A stretch of DNA of 64,000 nucleotides from Actinocatenispora sera (GCF_018324685.1 NZ_AP023354.1:1488001-1552000), one strand, 5' to 3'. Positions 15,467-24,660 are shown, numbered from the stretch's first letter. Program-made: numbers and translations. Notes: generated by a model not told the origin, from the sequence alone.

Positions 15467-15545
15467 GTGGAGCTTCAACAGATGCGCGCGTTCGTGACGG
15501 TCGTCGAAGAGGACGGTTCGTCGGCTCGCCCGTCACACCGGGAGC
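15467..15545 (+). pseudogene. LysR-family regulator remnant, first ~20 codons
   Basis: GTG 15467 opens a frame reading MELQQMRAFVTVVEEDGSS, the standard N-terminus of a LysR regulator. Homology stops after about 20 codons, where the frame enters sequence matching an SDR fragment. The rest of the regulator is absent. Confidence 0.55.
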
Positions 15546-15584
15546 GGCCACCACTGCGACGGGCAGGACCTGGTGCTGCGGACG

Positions 15585-15800
15585 ACGTCCTGGGAGGCGG
15601 AGTACGGGCCGCGCGGCGTGCGGGTCAACGCGGTGAGCCCAGGCCCGACCCGTACCGAGGGGACGGCCGTCATGGGCGACGGCCTGGACCAGCTCGCCGC
15701 CGCCGCACCGGCGGTCCGGCCGGCCTCCGCCGAGGAGATCGCCGAGGCGACCGCGTTCCTCGCCCCGGAGCGGTCCAGCACCTGGCATCCCAGGGCTGGG
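15585..15800 (+). pseudogene. SDR dehydrogenase remnant, C-terminal fragment
   Basis: About 65 codons read EAEYGPRGVRVNAVSPGPTR and then ASAEEIAEATAFLAPE, the C-terminal part of a classical short-chain dehydrogenase. There is no N-terminal Rossmann half. The fragment directly follows the LysR remnant and ends against the convergent GNAT gene, marking a deletion or recombination scar. Confidence 0.65.
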
Positions 15801-15804
15801 CCGA

Positions 15805-16344
15805 TCAGGCTGGATGGTGTCCGGCACGGGGCTCGTCCGGAGCGAGGGGCAACTGGTAGGAGACCTCGGTGACCGGAGCCCCGTCGATGTTCTCGACGCG
15901 GATGCCCTCGGGCACGGGCGTCCAACCCAGCTTCCGGTAGAACCGCTGCGCACCATGGTTGTCGGCGAGCACCCAGAGCACGGCACGATCGCATCCCCAG
16001 GATCCCAGCACCTCCAGAGCGCGGTGGATCAGCAGCCGACCGATGCCCTGCCCCTGCGCCTGCGGGTGTACGTGGATGGCGAATATCTCGCCCCGAACGC
16101 CCGCCGCCTGGAGGAAGGCAAATCCTTGCGGGGTGCTCTCGGCGTCCGCCACGAGCAGCGTGTTCGGTCGTGGCGCCTGCGGCAGGTACTCCCGCCACCA
16201 GGCCGCCACCGAGGCCGGTGTCATGACGTCCAACACCTCGTCCGGGAGTATCCCTCGATACGTCGCCCGCCGAGTCGCGAGGTGAACGCTCGCGATCCCG
16301 GTGATGTCCTGGGGGACACCGGTCCGAATTCGCATGGACGCCAT
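15805..16344 (-). CDS. GNAT-family N-acetyltransferase
   Basis: A protein of about 179 residues (MASMRIRTG start at 16344; 16335 is an alternative). Motif A is intact: IFAIHVHPQAQGQGIGRLLIHRALE with Q-x-x-G-x-G for acetyl-CoA, followed by NHGAQRFYRKLGW, the GNAT motif B helix. The N-terminus (IRTGVPQDITGIASVHLATRRATYRG) matches Rim-like acetyltransferases. The acceptor is unknown. It is followed on the same strand by nothing and preceded by a DHFR-like gene 104 bases upstream. Confidence 0.8.
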   Translation of the reverse strand: MASMRIRTGVPQDITGIASVHLATRRATYRGILPDEVLDVMTPASVAAWWREYLPQAPRPNTLLVADAESTPQGFAFLQAAGVRGEIFAIHVHPQAQGQGIGRLLIHRALEVLGSWGCDRAVLWVLADNHGAQRFYRKLGWTPVPEGIRVENIDGAPVTEVSYQLPLAPDEPRAGHHPA

Positions 16345-16448
16345 CTTGATCACCCCCGGCCGTATCCCGCAAGGCGGTGGTCCGGCGATGTCCTGAACCA
16401 GGCGAGCAGATGGTGCGTCGGGCGCGGCGCCTACCGGCTGAGGGTGCA

Positions 16449-17033
16449 TCACGCGCGCTGACCGGTCGTCGGCCTGGTCGGCCCGTCGACCGCGTAACGC
16501 AACACCATGGTCTCGCCCTCCCTTCGAGAGGACAGCGTCCGCAGCCTGATCGGGGCGCCATCGCGGCGTTCGAAGAAGCGAACCCCCGCGCCGAGCAGGA
16601 ACGGCGCGATGTGAACGATGATCTCGTCCACGAGCCCGGCCTCGATGCACTGCCGAGCCACGTTGGCGCCGAGGATGACTACATCCAAGCCACCCGCCGC
16701 ATCCTTGGCACGCGCCACCGCCTCCTCGATCCCCGTGTCGAGGAACTGCCCCGTCACCCCCTTCACGACGGGAGGCTGTGCCGGCGGATCGTGACGCAGC
16801 ACGAAGAACGGCCCGCGAAAGCTGCCTCCGTAGAAACCCGGCTGGTCGCGGTCCTCGACATCCTGAGTACGTCGGCCAACCAGCAGCGCTCCCGTCGATC
16901 GAACGACCTCGTCCGCGGTCTGGCCGGACCCGCCATCGACGTCGAAGACCCACCCCATGTCGTCGCCCGGACCGGCGATGAAGCCATCCAGGCTCAACGC
17001 GTGTGCCAGAGCAGCTTTCCCATCGTCACTCAC
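16449..17033 (-). CDS. Dihydrofolate reductase-like (RibD C-terminal) protein
   Basis: A protein of about 194 residues: ALSLDGFIAGPGDDMGWVFD at the N-terminus, then VRSTGALLVGRRT, LDVVILGANVARQCIEAGLVDEIIVHIAPFLLGAG and a final strand. This is the pattern of the small RibD_C/DHFR-like family in actinobacteria, which probably bind NADPH. GTG 17033 fits the family N-terminus but its ribosome site is too close, so a start slightly upstream is possible. It lies downstream of the LysR gene on the same strand, with 74 bases between. Confidence 0.75.
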   Translation of the reverse strand: MSDDGKAALAHALSLDGFIAGPGDDMGWVFDVDGGSGQTADEVVRSTGALLVGRRTQDVEDRDQPGFYGGSFRGPFFVLRHDPPAQPPVVKGVTGQFLDTGIEEAVARAKDAAGGLDVVILGANVARQCIEAGLVDEIIVHIAPFLLGAGVRFFERRDGAPIRLRTLSSRREGETMVLRYAVDGPTRPTTGQRA

Positions 17034-17107
17034 CTTCCTGGCGGTACGCACGACCCTGTTGATCGGATCTTCCCCTGAACTCGTCCCGCCGTGCGTCGGC
17101 TGGCCCC

Positions 17108-18112
17108 TCAGGCAGGTCGCCACGCGCGCTTCGGTGTCCCTGATCTACGACCAGCGTCAGATCGCTGGCGAGTCTCTTCCGCTGGGTCTCCCGCAAGCGC
17201 CGCGCTCGCGAGATGCGCTCTGAGCGCTGCTGCTGGAGCTGACAAGGCGACGGTGGGGTGCGTGACGAGAAGGAGCTGGCGTGCAGCCCAGTCGTCACTG
17301 AGGGGCACGGTCGCGAGGTGATGAACATGCTGCCAACGTCGGACGGCCGCAATGGGCAGGACACCGACGCCGACACCGGCGGCGACCGTTTGGCAGACGG
17401 TTTCGACACTTGGCAGCCGGAGCCGGTAGTGGGGCCGCTGCCCCAGCGGCTGCGCATGGCCTTCGAGGTGTTCTTGGAGCGCGCTTCCCTCGCTGAGACC
17501 AATGAATGGCTGGTCAAGGCACTCCTCGAAGCGAATCCGTCTGCGGCGGGCGAAGCGGTGCTTCGGTGGTGTGACGAGTGCGAGCCGGTCGTCGCGAAGG
17601 GCAACGTGGCGGAGCTGGCCGACACTGACCGAACTGGCCACGATTCCGATCTCGGCGCGTCCTTCGGCCACGGCCTGCACGATGAGGTGGCTGGGGCGCT
17701 CCTCCAGATCGACGTCGATGGCCGGGTGGGCGACGAGGAACGTGACCAACTCTTCGGGCAGGGTCGTTGTGGCTGCTGCGGTGTTGGCCAGAAGACGGAT
17801 GGTTGCAACCAACCCGGCGGCGTACTCGGTGAGGTCCCCGCGCATCCGGTCGATCTGGTGCAGCACGGAGTGGGCATGGCGCAGGAGCAGCAGGCCTGCC
17901 GGGGTGACCGTCACGCCGCGGCGACCGCGGGTCAACAGCGGCGTCCCGATCGCCCTTTCCATCTGCCGGATACGGGCGCTGGCGGACGGCAGTGCGAGGT
18001 GCACCTCGCGGCTGCCGTGAGTGATGCTGCCCGCCTCGACGACCTGGGCGAACAGCTCCAGGTCGAGGAGATCGAAGCCGAGCGTGCGGGCGGCTGGCCC
18101 AGTGGTCTCCAT
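17108..18112 (-). CDS. LysR-family transcriptional regulator
   Basis: A protein of 334 residues. The N-terminal winged HTH (LELFAQVVEAGSITHGSREVHLALPSASARIRQMERAIGTPLLTRGRRGVTVTPAG is its conserved span, at about 18-70) is followed by a two-lobe effector domain. It is divergent from a DHA2-type efflux pump with an 82-bp gap, the usual arrangement for a regulator and its target. The C-terminal tail beyond about 300 is basic and probably disordered. The ligand is unknown. Confidence 0.87.
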   Translation of the reverse strand: METTGPAARTLGFDLLDLELFAQVVEAGSITHGSREVHLALPSASARIRQMERAIGTPLLTRGRRGVTVTPAGLLLLRHAHSVLHQIDRMRGDLTEYAAGLVATIRLLANTAAATTTLPEELVTFLVAHPAIDVDLEERPSHLIVQAVAEGRAEIGIVASSVSVGQLRHVALRDDRLALVTPPKHRFARRRRIRFEECLDQPFIGLSEGSALQEHLEGHAQPLGQRPHYRLRLPSVETVCQTVAAGVGVGVLPIAAVRRWQHVHHLATVPLSDDWAARQLLLVTHPTVALSAPAAALRAHLASAALAGDPAEETRQRSDAGRRSGTPKRAWRPA

Positions 18113-18194
18113 GGCTCCTGCCTTCGTCCCAGGCGAAGTCTAACTCGATCTATTCCGCATTGTGGGCCGATCGGAGCCGGGCGACGCTGGACGC

Positions 18195-19655
18195 ATGTCC
18201 CGTAGCGCTGTCCCGGTCGTCTTTCGTTCACGACCACCTGGCGACCGGGGGACGGTGGCGCTGGTGGCCATCTGCCTCGGGTTTTTCGTCGTCCTTCTCG
18301 ACGCCACGATCGTGAGTGTGTCGCTGCCGGCCATCGGCTCCTCGCTGAACGCATCGCTGTCCGGTCAGCAATGGATTCTGAATGCCTACACGCTCACGTT
18401 CGCGGCTTTCATGATCAATGCTGGCGCGCTGGGTGATCGGTGGGGGGCACGTCGGCTCTACCTCGCTGGACTGGCGGTCTTCACCGCGGCGACCGTCGTC
18501 TGCGCATTCGCCTCGACGGTGCCGACCATGATCGCCGCGCGTGCCGTGCAGGGGATCGGCGCAGCGGCACTCGTTCCCTGCTCGCTGGCCCTGATCGCGC
18601 ACCGCTTTCCGGAGGGTCGGGCTCGCGCCCGCGCGTTGGGGGCGTGGGGCGCCATCTCCGGCGTCGGCCTGGCCGCGGGCCCGGCGATTGGCGGAATCCT
18701 CGTGGATTCGGTTGGTTGGCACGCAGTCTTTCTCGTCGCGGTGCCCGTAGGGGCGGCGTCCGGACTCATGGTCCTGGCCACGGTGAGCGAAGCTGCGAAA
18801 CGGCCGCGGTCAAGGACCGACCCGTACGGGCAGATCCTGGCGGTGGCCGCCCTGGCGGCGATCACGATCGCGTTCACCACGACTTCGGCGCACGGCTGGG
18901 TCAGTTGGCAGCTTCTGACGTTCGGGCTGCCAGGCCTCGGACTGGCCGTAGGCTTCGTGATCGTCGAACGAGTCACCGACGAGGCGATGCTCCCGTTGCG
19001 CATGTTCAGGAGCGGGCGATTTTCGACCGCCACCGTCATCGGCACGCTGTTCAACTTCGGCCTGTACGGCACGCTGTTCTGCCTCGCGTTGTTCCTGGAG
19101 CGCACCCAGCACCGATCCGCGGCGGAGGCCGGTCTTGCCATCCTCTCACTCGCTGTCGTGGTGGTGGCCTGCACGATGCTCTCCGGACATCTGAATGCTC
19201 GCTTTGGCGCACGACTCCCGATGCTCATCGGGCTCTTGGCGGGCGCCGTTGGCGCGGCGCTCTTCGCAACGACCGACGCCCGCACTCCCTTCGGCTCGGT
19301 AGCCGTCTTCGCCGCGATCTTCGGGCTGATCGGCACGGCGATGCCGGCCATGACTGCGGTTGTCCTGGATGCGTCTCCACCCGGCCGAGCGGCACTGGGC
19401 TCGGCGGTGCTCAACACGGCACGACAGATCGGTGGTCTACTCGGCGTCGCGATCCTGGGCAGCGTTCTTGCGCCCCGTGGTGGGCTCCCGAGCCTCCACC
19501 TCCCCATGTCGATCGTGGCGGGCGGCTATCTGGCCGCTGGCGTGCTCGCAACGCGCGTTTCGAGCGGTGCGGCGAAGAGCACATCAGGAACAGCTGACCT
19601 CGAGCCGTCCGGTACGCGGTCGGCCACGCCAATGTGTGGCAGCAGGTTTCGGTGA
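18195..19655 (+). CDS. DHA2-family MFS drug efflux transporter
   Basis: A protein of about 486 residues with around 14 hydrophobic helices. Motifs of the EmrB/QacA family are clear: FFVVLLDATIVSVSLPAIGSSL in helix 1 (motif D1), GDRWGARRLYLAG (motif A), and the AARAVQGIGAAALVP and ISGVGLAAGPAIGG stretches (motif C). It uses the proton gradient to export hydrophobic or cationic drugs. ATG 18195 is preferred over 18162. It is divergent from LysR and so is the regulator's probable target. Confidence 0.85.
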   Translation: MSRSAVPVVFRSRPPGDRGTVALVAICLGFFVVLLDATIVSVSLPAIGSSLNASLSGQQWILNAYTLTFAAFMINAGALGDRWGARRLYLAGLAVFTAATVVCAFASTVPTMIAARAVQGIGAAALVPCSLALIAHRFPEGRARARALGAWGAISGVGLAAGPAIGGILVDSVGWHAVFLVAVPVGAASGLMVLATVSEAAKRPRSRTDPYGQILAVAALAAITIAFTTTSAHGWVSWQLLTFGLPGLGLAVGFVIVERVTDEAMLPLRMFRSGRFSTATVIGTLFNFGLYGTLFCLALFLERTQHRSAAEAGLAILSLAVVVVACTMLSGHLNARFGARLPMLIGLLAGAVGAALFATTDARTPFGSVAVFAAIFGLIGTAMPAMTAVVLDASPPGRAALGSAVLNTARQIGGLLGVAILGSVLAPRGGLPSLHLPMSIVAGGYLAAGVLATRVSSGAAKSTSGTADLEPSGTRSATPMCGSRFR

Positions 19656-19758
19656 GAACCCGTACCCGGGCTCTCGATCCGCCCGCGAGCATGGGCCGCT
19701 CGTCGGGGTTGAGCCCGAGCCTGGATCCACCACGTAGGTTGTTTCGAAGTGGAAAGGC

Positions 19759-20577
19759 ATGCTCATGCTGATCTCGACGGCTGCGGCCGTTGCCATGACC
19801 CTGACCGCCCTCGCGATGGTGGTCACTCCTGGCCCCAACATGATGTACCTGGCGTCGCGCAGTATCAGTCAGGGGCGAATCGCCGGACTCACCTCGTTGG
19901 CCGGCACCGGTGTCGGGTTCGTGATCTACCTGGTCATGGCCAATGTCGGCCTCGCGGCGGTGTTCGTCGCGGTCCCTTTCCTGTTCATCGGGTTCAAGGC
20001 CGCCGGTGCGCTCTACTTGGCGTACCTGGCGTGGCGGGCACTCAAACCTGGTGGCCGAGGCATGTTCGAGACACGGCAACAAGGGTCTGTTTCGGAGCCC
20101 CGCGTGCTGGCTGCGGCGGCCCGGTTTGCCCGCTCGCGGCGTTGCCGGTCAGCCCGTGTGCAGGCCCGGCACACGAACTGCCCTTCGCCTTGCGAGCAGG
20201 CAACCGGGACTCGCCTCGGCCGGCCGGGGGCCCCGAAACAGACCCTGGCGCGGGATCCCGCCCGAAAGCTGTTCCGGATGGGGCTGATCACCAACCTGCT
20301 GAACCCCAAGGCCGCGATCATGTACCTCGCGTTGATCCCGCAGTTCATCGACCCACGTCTCGGCCATACCGCAGTGCAGGGAGTCACCCTCGGCAGTGTG
20401 CAGATCGGGGTGAGCCTGACGGTGAACGCCTTGATCGTCATCGCGGCCGGCGCGATCGCGGGATTCATCGAACGTCGGCCAACGTGGGCCGTGTGGCAGC
20501 GCCGGATCACCGGAACCGTGCTGGGGGCGGTCGCCGTTCTGCTCGCGCGCGAGATACCCGAGAAAGCGCATGTCTAG
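19759..20577 (+). CDS. LysE/RhtB-family exporter with in-frame 165-bp insertion
   Basis: A protein of 272 residues, about 55 longer than the family norm. The N-terminal half (MVVTPGPNMMYLASRSISQGRIAG, AYLAWRAL) and the C-terminal half (LFRMGLITNLLNPKAAIMYLALIPQFI) match RhtB-type amino-acid exporters. Between METRQ-like residues ending at 20079 and LARDPARK starting at 20245 lies an Arg/Ala/Cys-rich stretch encoded by a DNA segment with 20-bp terminal inverted repeats. The reading frame is kept, so a protein with an enlarged cytoplasmic loop could be made; whether it still transports is unknown. Confidence 0.75.
   Translation: MLMLISTAAAVAMTLTALAMVVTPGPNMMYLASRSISQGRIAGLTSLAGTGVGFVIYLVMANVGLAAVFVAVPFLFIGFKAAGALYLAYLAWRALKPGGRGMFETRQQGSVSEPRVLAAAARFARSRRCRSARVQARHTNCPSPCEQATGTRLGRPGAPKQTLARDPARKLFRMGLITNLLNPKAAIMYLALIPQFIDPRLGHTAVQGVTLGSVQIGVSLTVNALIVIAAGAIAGFIERRPTWAVWQRRITGTVLGAVAVLLAREIPEKAHV
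20082..20246. mobile_element. MITE-like 165-bp element inside lysE
   Basis: The ends form inverted repeats: AGGGTCTGTTTCGGAGCCCC at 20082-20101 and GGGGCCCCGAAACAGACCCT at 20227-20246, pairing at 19 of 20 positions. The element is too short for a transposase gene. I see no convincing target-site duplication. Its length is a multiple of three and it has no stop in the lysE frame. Confidence 0.65.
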
Positions 20578-20581
20578 GGAG

Positions 20582-21014
20582 TCAGCGGGTGGCGTTGTCG
20601 GGCAGCAGGGTCTCGATGAGGTCGGCGGCGCGCGTGGTACCGCCCTCGGCGCGAGCGGCGGTCCGCAGCTGCCGGGATCGGCGGGCCCGGGCCGGGTCGG
20701 CGACCGGGTCGGTCAGCGCCGTGCGCAGGGTCTCGGCGGTGGCGTCCGCGGTGCCCATCCGGCGGGCGACGCCCAGTTCCACCAGCCGGTCGGGGTACCT
20801 GAACTGCTCGGCGCCCTGCGGTACGGCGATCATCGGTACGCCGGCGAGAAGCCCCTCGCCGCAGCCGCCCGTGCCGGCGTGGGTGACGAAGGCGTCCGCC
20901 TGGGCCAGGATCGACCGCTGCGGGCCCCCAGGGGTGCACCTCGCGTCGTCGACGGGGCAGTACGTGGCTGACGATGGGAACGCCGACCACCGCGATGTGG
21001 GCGCGGCGGGGCAT
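20582..21014 (-). pseudogene. Glycosyltransferase (MGT type) remnant with internal deletion
   Basis: ATG 21014 starts MPRRAHIAVVGVPIVSHV, the N-terminal strand of macrolide-type UDP-glycosyltransferases. After about 18 codons the homology jumps, in another frame, to the C-terminal domain: SILAQADAFVTHAGTGGCGEG, GVPMIAVPQGAEQF and LVELGVARRM, with the HAGTGG nucleotide-binding motif. About 250 residues of the normal enzyme are missing, so this is a deletion remnant. It may formerly have inactivated macrolides or modified a natural product. Confidence 0.75.
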
Positions 21015-21054
21015 GGTGATGACTCGTTTCCGGTGCGGTGCGGGCAATGCGGAG

Positions 21055-21708
21055 TCAGGGGTGCTCGATCTGGGCGGCGGCCGCCTCCAGATCGGCGACC
21101 GTGCCCGACATGATCGTGCGGAGATGGGTGGTGATCGACTCGACTGGCCAGTCCCACCAGGCGATGGCGAGCAGCCGGGCGATGTCGGCGTCGTCGTAGC
21201 GGGTACGGATCAGTCGGGCAGGGTTGCCGCCGACGATGCCGTAGTCGGGCACGTCGCTGGTGACCACGGCGCCTGCGGCGACGATGGCGCCGTGCCCGAT
21301 GCGTACGCCGGGCAGGATCGTGGCGCCGTGGCCGAACCACACGTCGTTGCCGACGACGGTGTCGCCGCGGCCGGGCAGGTTGGTGATCAGGTCGAAGTGC
21401 TCCGCCCAGGAGCCACCCATGGTGGGGAACGGGAAGGTGGACGGGCCGTCCATCCGGTGATTGGCGCCGTTCATGACGAACCGGGTTCCGGTCGCCAGCG
21501 CGCAGTACTTGCCGATGACCAAGCGCTCCGGCCCGTAGTGGTAGAGCACGTTGCGGGTCTCGAACGCGGTCGGGTCGTCCGGGTCGTCGTAGTAGGAGAA
21601 GTCGCCGACCTCGATCAGCGGCGAGGTCACCAGCGGCTTGAGCAGGACCACACGCGGATGCTCCGGCATCGGGTGCAGCACGGTGGGGTCGGCGGGCACG
21701 GGCCGCAT
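21055..21708 (-). CDS. CatB/Vat-like xenobiotic O-acetyltransferase (hexapeptide repeat)
   Basis: A protein of 217 residues. [22 protein letters not shown] and the later [22 protein letters not shown] and [38 protein letters not shown] spans (quoted in part) show the left-handed beta-helix hexapeptide repeats of the streptogramin/chloramphenicol acetyltransferase group. The catalytic His lies in the MNGANH segment. It uses acetyl-CoA to acetylate hydroxyl groups of antibiotics or other small molecules. ATG 21708 has a modest AGAGGA site. It is divergent from a TetR gene, so it is probably inducible. Confidence 0.8.
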   Translation of the reverse strand: MRPVPADPTVLHPMPEHPRVVLLKPLVTSPLIEVGDFSYYDDPDDPTAFETRNVLYHYGPERLVIGKYCALATGTRFVMNGANHRMDGPSTFPFPTMGGSWAEHFDLITNLPGRGDTVVGNDVWFGHGATILPGVRIGHGAIVAAGAVVTSDVPDYGIVGGNPARLIRTRYDDADIARLLAIAWWDWPVESITTHLRTIMSGTVADLEAAAAQIEHP

Positions 21709-21730
21709 CACGGAGGCGGATCCTCTCGAC

Positions 21731-21761
21731 TTGACTAGAGCGACAACTGTCGCGTTAAGAT
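21731..21761 (+). promoter_or_regulatory. TetR promoter/operator in the acetyltransferase-TetR gap
   Basis: TTGACT (21731-21736) and TAAGAT (21756-21761) could form a -35/-10 pair with 19-bp spacing. GCGACA-AC-TGTCGC at 21740-21753 lies between them and is a symmetric 6+6 site suited to a repressor dimer. Confidence 0.5.
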
Positions 21762-21805
21762 GCTCGCACACCCAGCCGCCCGAACCAACCGGATACCCAC
21801 TGCCG

Positions 21806-22420
21806 ATGGCCGACCTGCCCGCAACCGACCGCCGCCCCGGCGGGCGCACTGCCCGCGTCCGCGCCCGGGTGCTCGACGCCGTCCGTGCCGAGCTCGCCCG
21901 CGGCGGCCACGACGCGCTGACCGTGGAGGGCGTCGCGACCCGGGCCGGCGTGCATCGCGCCACGGTCTACCGGCGCTGGCGCGATGTCGGCGGCCTGATC
22001 GTCGATGTGATCGACGCCGCCGGCGAGATCGACTGGCAGCCGCCGGACACCGGATCGCTGCTCGGCGATCTGACCGAGCTCAACCGACAAATCCAGCAGT
22101 CCCTGGTCGAACGACCGTCGCTGGCGCTCGCACTGATGGCCGCCTCGTTCCACTCCGAGCAGGCCGCGCGCGCCCAGACACGGCTGTGGGCCGACCGGTA
22201 CGCCCAGTCCGAGGTCCTGGTCGCCCGCGCCACCGGGCGCGGCGAGTTGCCCGCGGGTACCGACGCGCGGGCACTGCTGATCGCCGCCACGGCGCCGGTC
22301 TACCACGAGCTTGTCCTGCTGCGTACGGGGCCGGACCCGGCCGTCCCGGCCCGCGCCGCGCAGGCTGCGGTGCTCGCGGCCGCCGCAGGCGCCTTCGCCC
22401 ACCCGGAACTGCCCGCGTGA
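21806..22420 (+). CDS. TetR-family repressor
   Basis: A protein of 204 residues. The N-terminal HTH reads [32 protein letters not shown] and the C-terminal helices match the TetR_C_11-like group ([21 protein letters not shown]). ATG 21806 is the first sensible start downstream of the palindromic site at 21740-21753. The divergent CatB-like acetyltransferase is the likely target, giving a drug-inducible resistance pair; this is inferred from layout. Confidence 0.87.
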   Translation: MADLPATDRRPGGRTARVRARVLDAVRAELARGGHDALTVEGVATRAGVHRATVYRRWRDVGGLIVDVIDAAGEIDWQPPDTGSLLGDLTELNRQIQQSLVERPSLALALMAASFHSEQAARAQTRLWADRYAQSEVLVARATGRGELPAGTDARALLIAATAPVYHELVLLRTGPDPAVPARAAQAAVLAAAAGAFAHPELPA

Positions 22421-22520
22421 TCGCGAAATCCGGGCCGAACCACGGGTCGGGTTCTGCTCACCGGAAAGGCCTCGAACTGTCCCACCGGCGGCAGATCCGC
22501 CGCTCCACCAAGGAGTACCG

Positions 22521-22916
22521 ATGACAAGCAGGTTCACCGAGTTGAACGTCGACTGCCACGACCCGGAGCGGCTGGCGGCCTTCTGGTGCGAGGTGCTGGG
22601 CTTCACCGTGCTCGACCGCAACGAGCGCATGGTCGAGATCGGCTCCTGGGAGCCGACCATCGAGGACATCCGGGCCCGCCAGATGCCACCCACCATGGTG
22701 TTCACCCGAGTACCCGAGGACAAGTCGGTGAAGAACCGGCTGCACCTCGACGTCAGCCCGATCGACGCCAGTACCGACAGCGAGGTCACCAGGTTGCTCG
22801 CGCTCGGCGCTGCCACCACCGATGTGGGCCAGGGACCCGACCGGAACTGGGTGGTCATGGCGGACCCCGAAGGCAACGAGTTCTGCGTCGTGCGCACCCT
22901 TGCCCCATCGGACTGA
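22521..22916 (+). CDS. VOC-family (glyoxalase-like) protein
   Basis: A protein of 131 residues with a single VOC domain made of two beta-alpha-beta-beta-beta units: FTELNVDCHDPERLAAFWCEVLGF at the start and NRLHLDVSP, then WVVMADPEGNEFCVV at the end. Potential metal ligands are the early Asp/His pair, the central His and the terminal Glu (GNEFC). ATG 22521 follows AGGAG at 22511-22515. The substrate is unknown; relatives include antibiotic-binding proteins and dioxygenases. The 130 bases after it contain a GC-rich palindrome but no gene. Confidence 0.8.
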   Translation: MTSRFTELNVDCHDPERLAAFWCEVLGFTVLDRNERMVEIGSWEPTIEDIRARQMPPTMVFTRVPEDKSVKNRLHLDVSPIDASTDSEVTRLLALGAATTDVGQGPDRNWVVMADPEGNEFCVVRTLAPSD

Positions 22917-23045
22917 CCGGTTCGGAGAGCGGAAAGGCCCGCCGGCGGGTGCCATTCGGCACTGGGGTTCGGCGGTCGGTGTGCGGGAACCTGGGGCGGT
23001 TCCACCGTCCCCGTCCGTAGCCCCCGGGTCGTGGGGAGGCATCCG

Positions 23046-24617
23046 GTGAAAACCACGATGCGGATTCTGGCCAGCCTGGCGGTCGTTGCGGTCGCCGAGA
23101 CGGCGGCACTGACGGTGGGATCGGCTCCGCAGCGGGCGCTGGCGGCGAGTCCGGCGCCCGGATCGTTCACCGGACAAGGCTTCGACGCCTGTTCCGCCCC
23201 GTCCTCGACGGCGATGCAGGCGTGGGCCGCGTCGCCGTACCGCGCGGTCGGCGTCTACGTCGGTGGGATCAACCGGGCGTGCAGCCAGCCGAACCTGACC
23301 GCGGGATGGGTGGCCGAGCAGCAGGCGGCGGGCTGGCATCTGGTCCCGATCTACATGGGGTTGCAGGCGCCCTGCACGACGTCGAACAAGAAGTACCTGA
23401 TCGATCCGGCGACCGCCGCGGCACAGGGCCGGGCAGCCGGTGACGACGCGGTCGCCGCGGCGACCGCATTGGGGCTGCCGCGGGGCAGCACGCTGTACGA
23501 CGACATGGAGGCGTACCGCACTGGCGACAGCGCGTGCCGTACCGCGGTGCTGAACTTCGTCAGTGGCTTCGACACCCGGGTGCACGATCGCGGTTACCTC
23601 GCCGGGCTGTACGGCAGCATGGCGTCCACCGTCGCCGACCAGGTCGCCGCGTACTCGTCGACGAGCCTGGTTCGCCCGGATCATCTCGACTTCGCGCGGT
23701 GGGACGGCGTGGCTACCGTCTCCGACTCGGCGATCCCGTCGTCGTACTGGTCGCCGCACCGCCGGATCAAGCAGTACCGGGGTGGACATGATGAGACCTG
23801 GGGTGGCGTGACCATCAACATCGACAACGACTACCTCGACGTGGCGCCCCTCCCGGCCACCAAGGTCGGCGACTTCACCGGCAACGGCTGGTCGGACCTG
23901 CTCGGCCGCAACGGCTCGAACTCGACCCTGTACCTGTATCCCGGAAACGGAACCAACCTGGAAAGCCGCACGAGCCTCGGTGCCGGCTGGGGGCCGATGA
24001 ACTCGATCAACCGGCTGGGCGATTTCACCGGCGACGGCCGGGAGGACGTGATCGCCCGGGACACGAACACCGGTTACCTGTGGCTGTATCCCGGTACCGG
24101 CACCGGCCTGGGTGCCCGGGTTCGGCTCGGCACCGGATGGAACGCGATGCGCGAGATCGCCGCGGTCGGCGACCTGACCGGCGATGGGCGGCCGGATCTC
24201 GCCGCGGTCCAGACCTCCTCCGGCTACCTCTACCTGTACCCCGGCCGCGGTACCAGCCTCGGCGCCCGCACGAGCCTCGGCGCCGGCTGGAACGCGATGA
24301 GTGAACTGACCGGTGTCGGCGACTTCAACCGGGACGGCCGGCCCGACCTGATCGCCCGCCTGTCGTCGAGCGGCGATCTGTACCTGTACCCGGGACGCAG
24401 CAGCGGTTTCGCGGCGCGGGCGCGGATCGGTACCGGCGGCTGGAACTCGATGCGCAGCCTGGACGGTATCGGTGACTTCAACCGGGACGGCTATCCGGAC
24501 ATGATGGCCATCCACTCCTCTTCCGGGTACCTGTACCTGTATCCGGGGCGTGGCACCGGTTTCGCGTCTCGGATACGACTCGGTACCGGCTGGGGGAGTC
24601 TCGGCCCGCTGTCCTGA
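23046..24617 (+). CDS. Secreted DUF1906 glycoside-hydrolase-like protein with VCBS/FG-GAP repeats
   Basis: A protein of 523 residues. A Sec signal peptide with hydrophobic core (ILASLAVVAVAETAALTVG) ends near ALAAS. Residues of about 40-265 form a DUF1906 (Rv2525c-like) TIM-barrel domain: GFDACSAPSSTAMQAW, AVGVYVGGINRACSQPNLTAGWV, TLYDDMEAY and HLDFARWDG. The rest holds five blocks of about 50 residues with DFTGNGWSDLL-type calcium-binding loops and LYLYPG strands, a VCBS propeller. It is an exported protein likely to act at the cell envelope. GTG 23046 follows GGGGAGG. Confidence 0.88.
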   Translation: MKTTMRILASLAVVAVAETAALTVGSAPQRALAASPAPGSFTGQGFDACSAPSSTAMQAWAASPYRAVGVYVGGINRACSQPNLTAGWVAEQQAAGWHLVPIYMGLQAPCTTSNKKYLIDPATAAAQGRAAGDDAVAAATALGLPRGSTLYDDMEAYRTGDSACRTAVLNFVSGFDTRVHDRGYLAGLYGSMASTVADQVAAYSSTSLVRPDHLDFARWDGVATVSDSAIPSSYWSPHRRIKQYRGGHDETWGGVTINIDNDYLDVAPLPATKVGDFTGNGWSDLLGRNGSNSTLYLYPGNGTNLESRTSLGAGWGPMNSINRLGDFTGDGREDVIARDTNTGYLWLYPGTGTGLGARVRLGTGWNAMREIAAVGDLTGDGRPDLAAVQTSSGYLYLYPGRGTSLGARTSLGAGWNAMSELTGVGDFNRDGRPDLIARLSSSGDLYLYPGRSSGFAARARIGTGGWNSMRSLDGIGDFNRDGYPDMMAIHSSSGYLYLYPGRGTGFASRIRLGTGWGSLGPLS

Positions 24618-24660
24618 GCGGGGCCGTCGGCCGATCTGGCCGGAGCGGATGACCCTCCCG

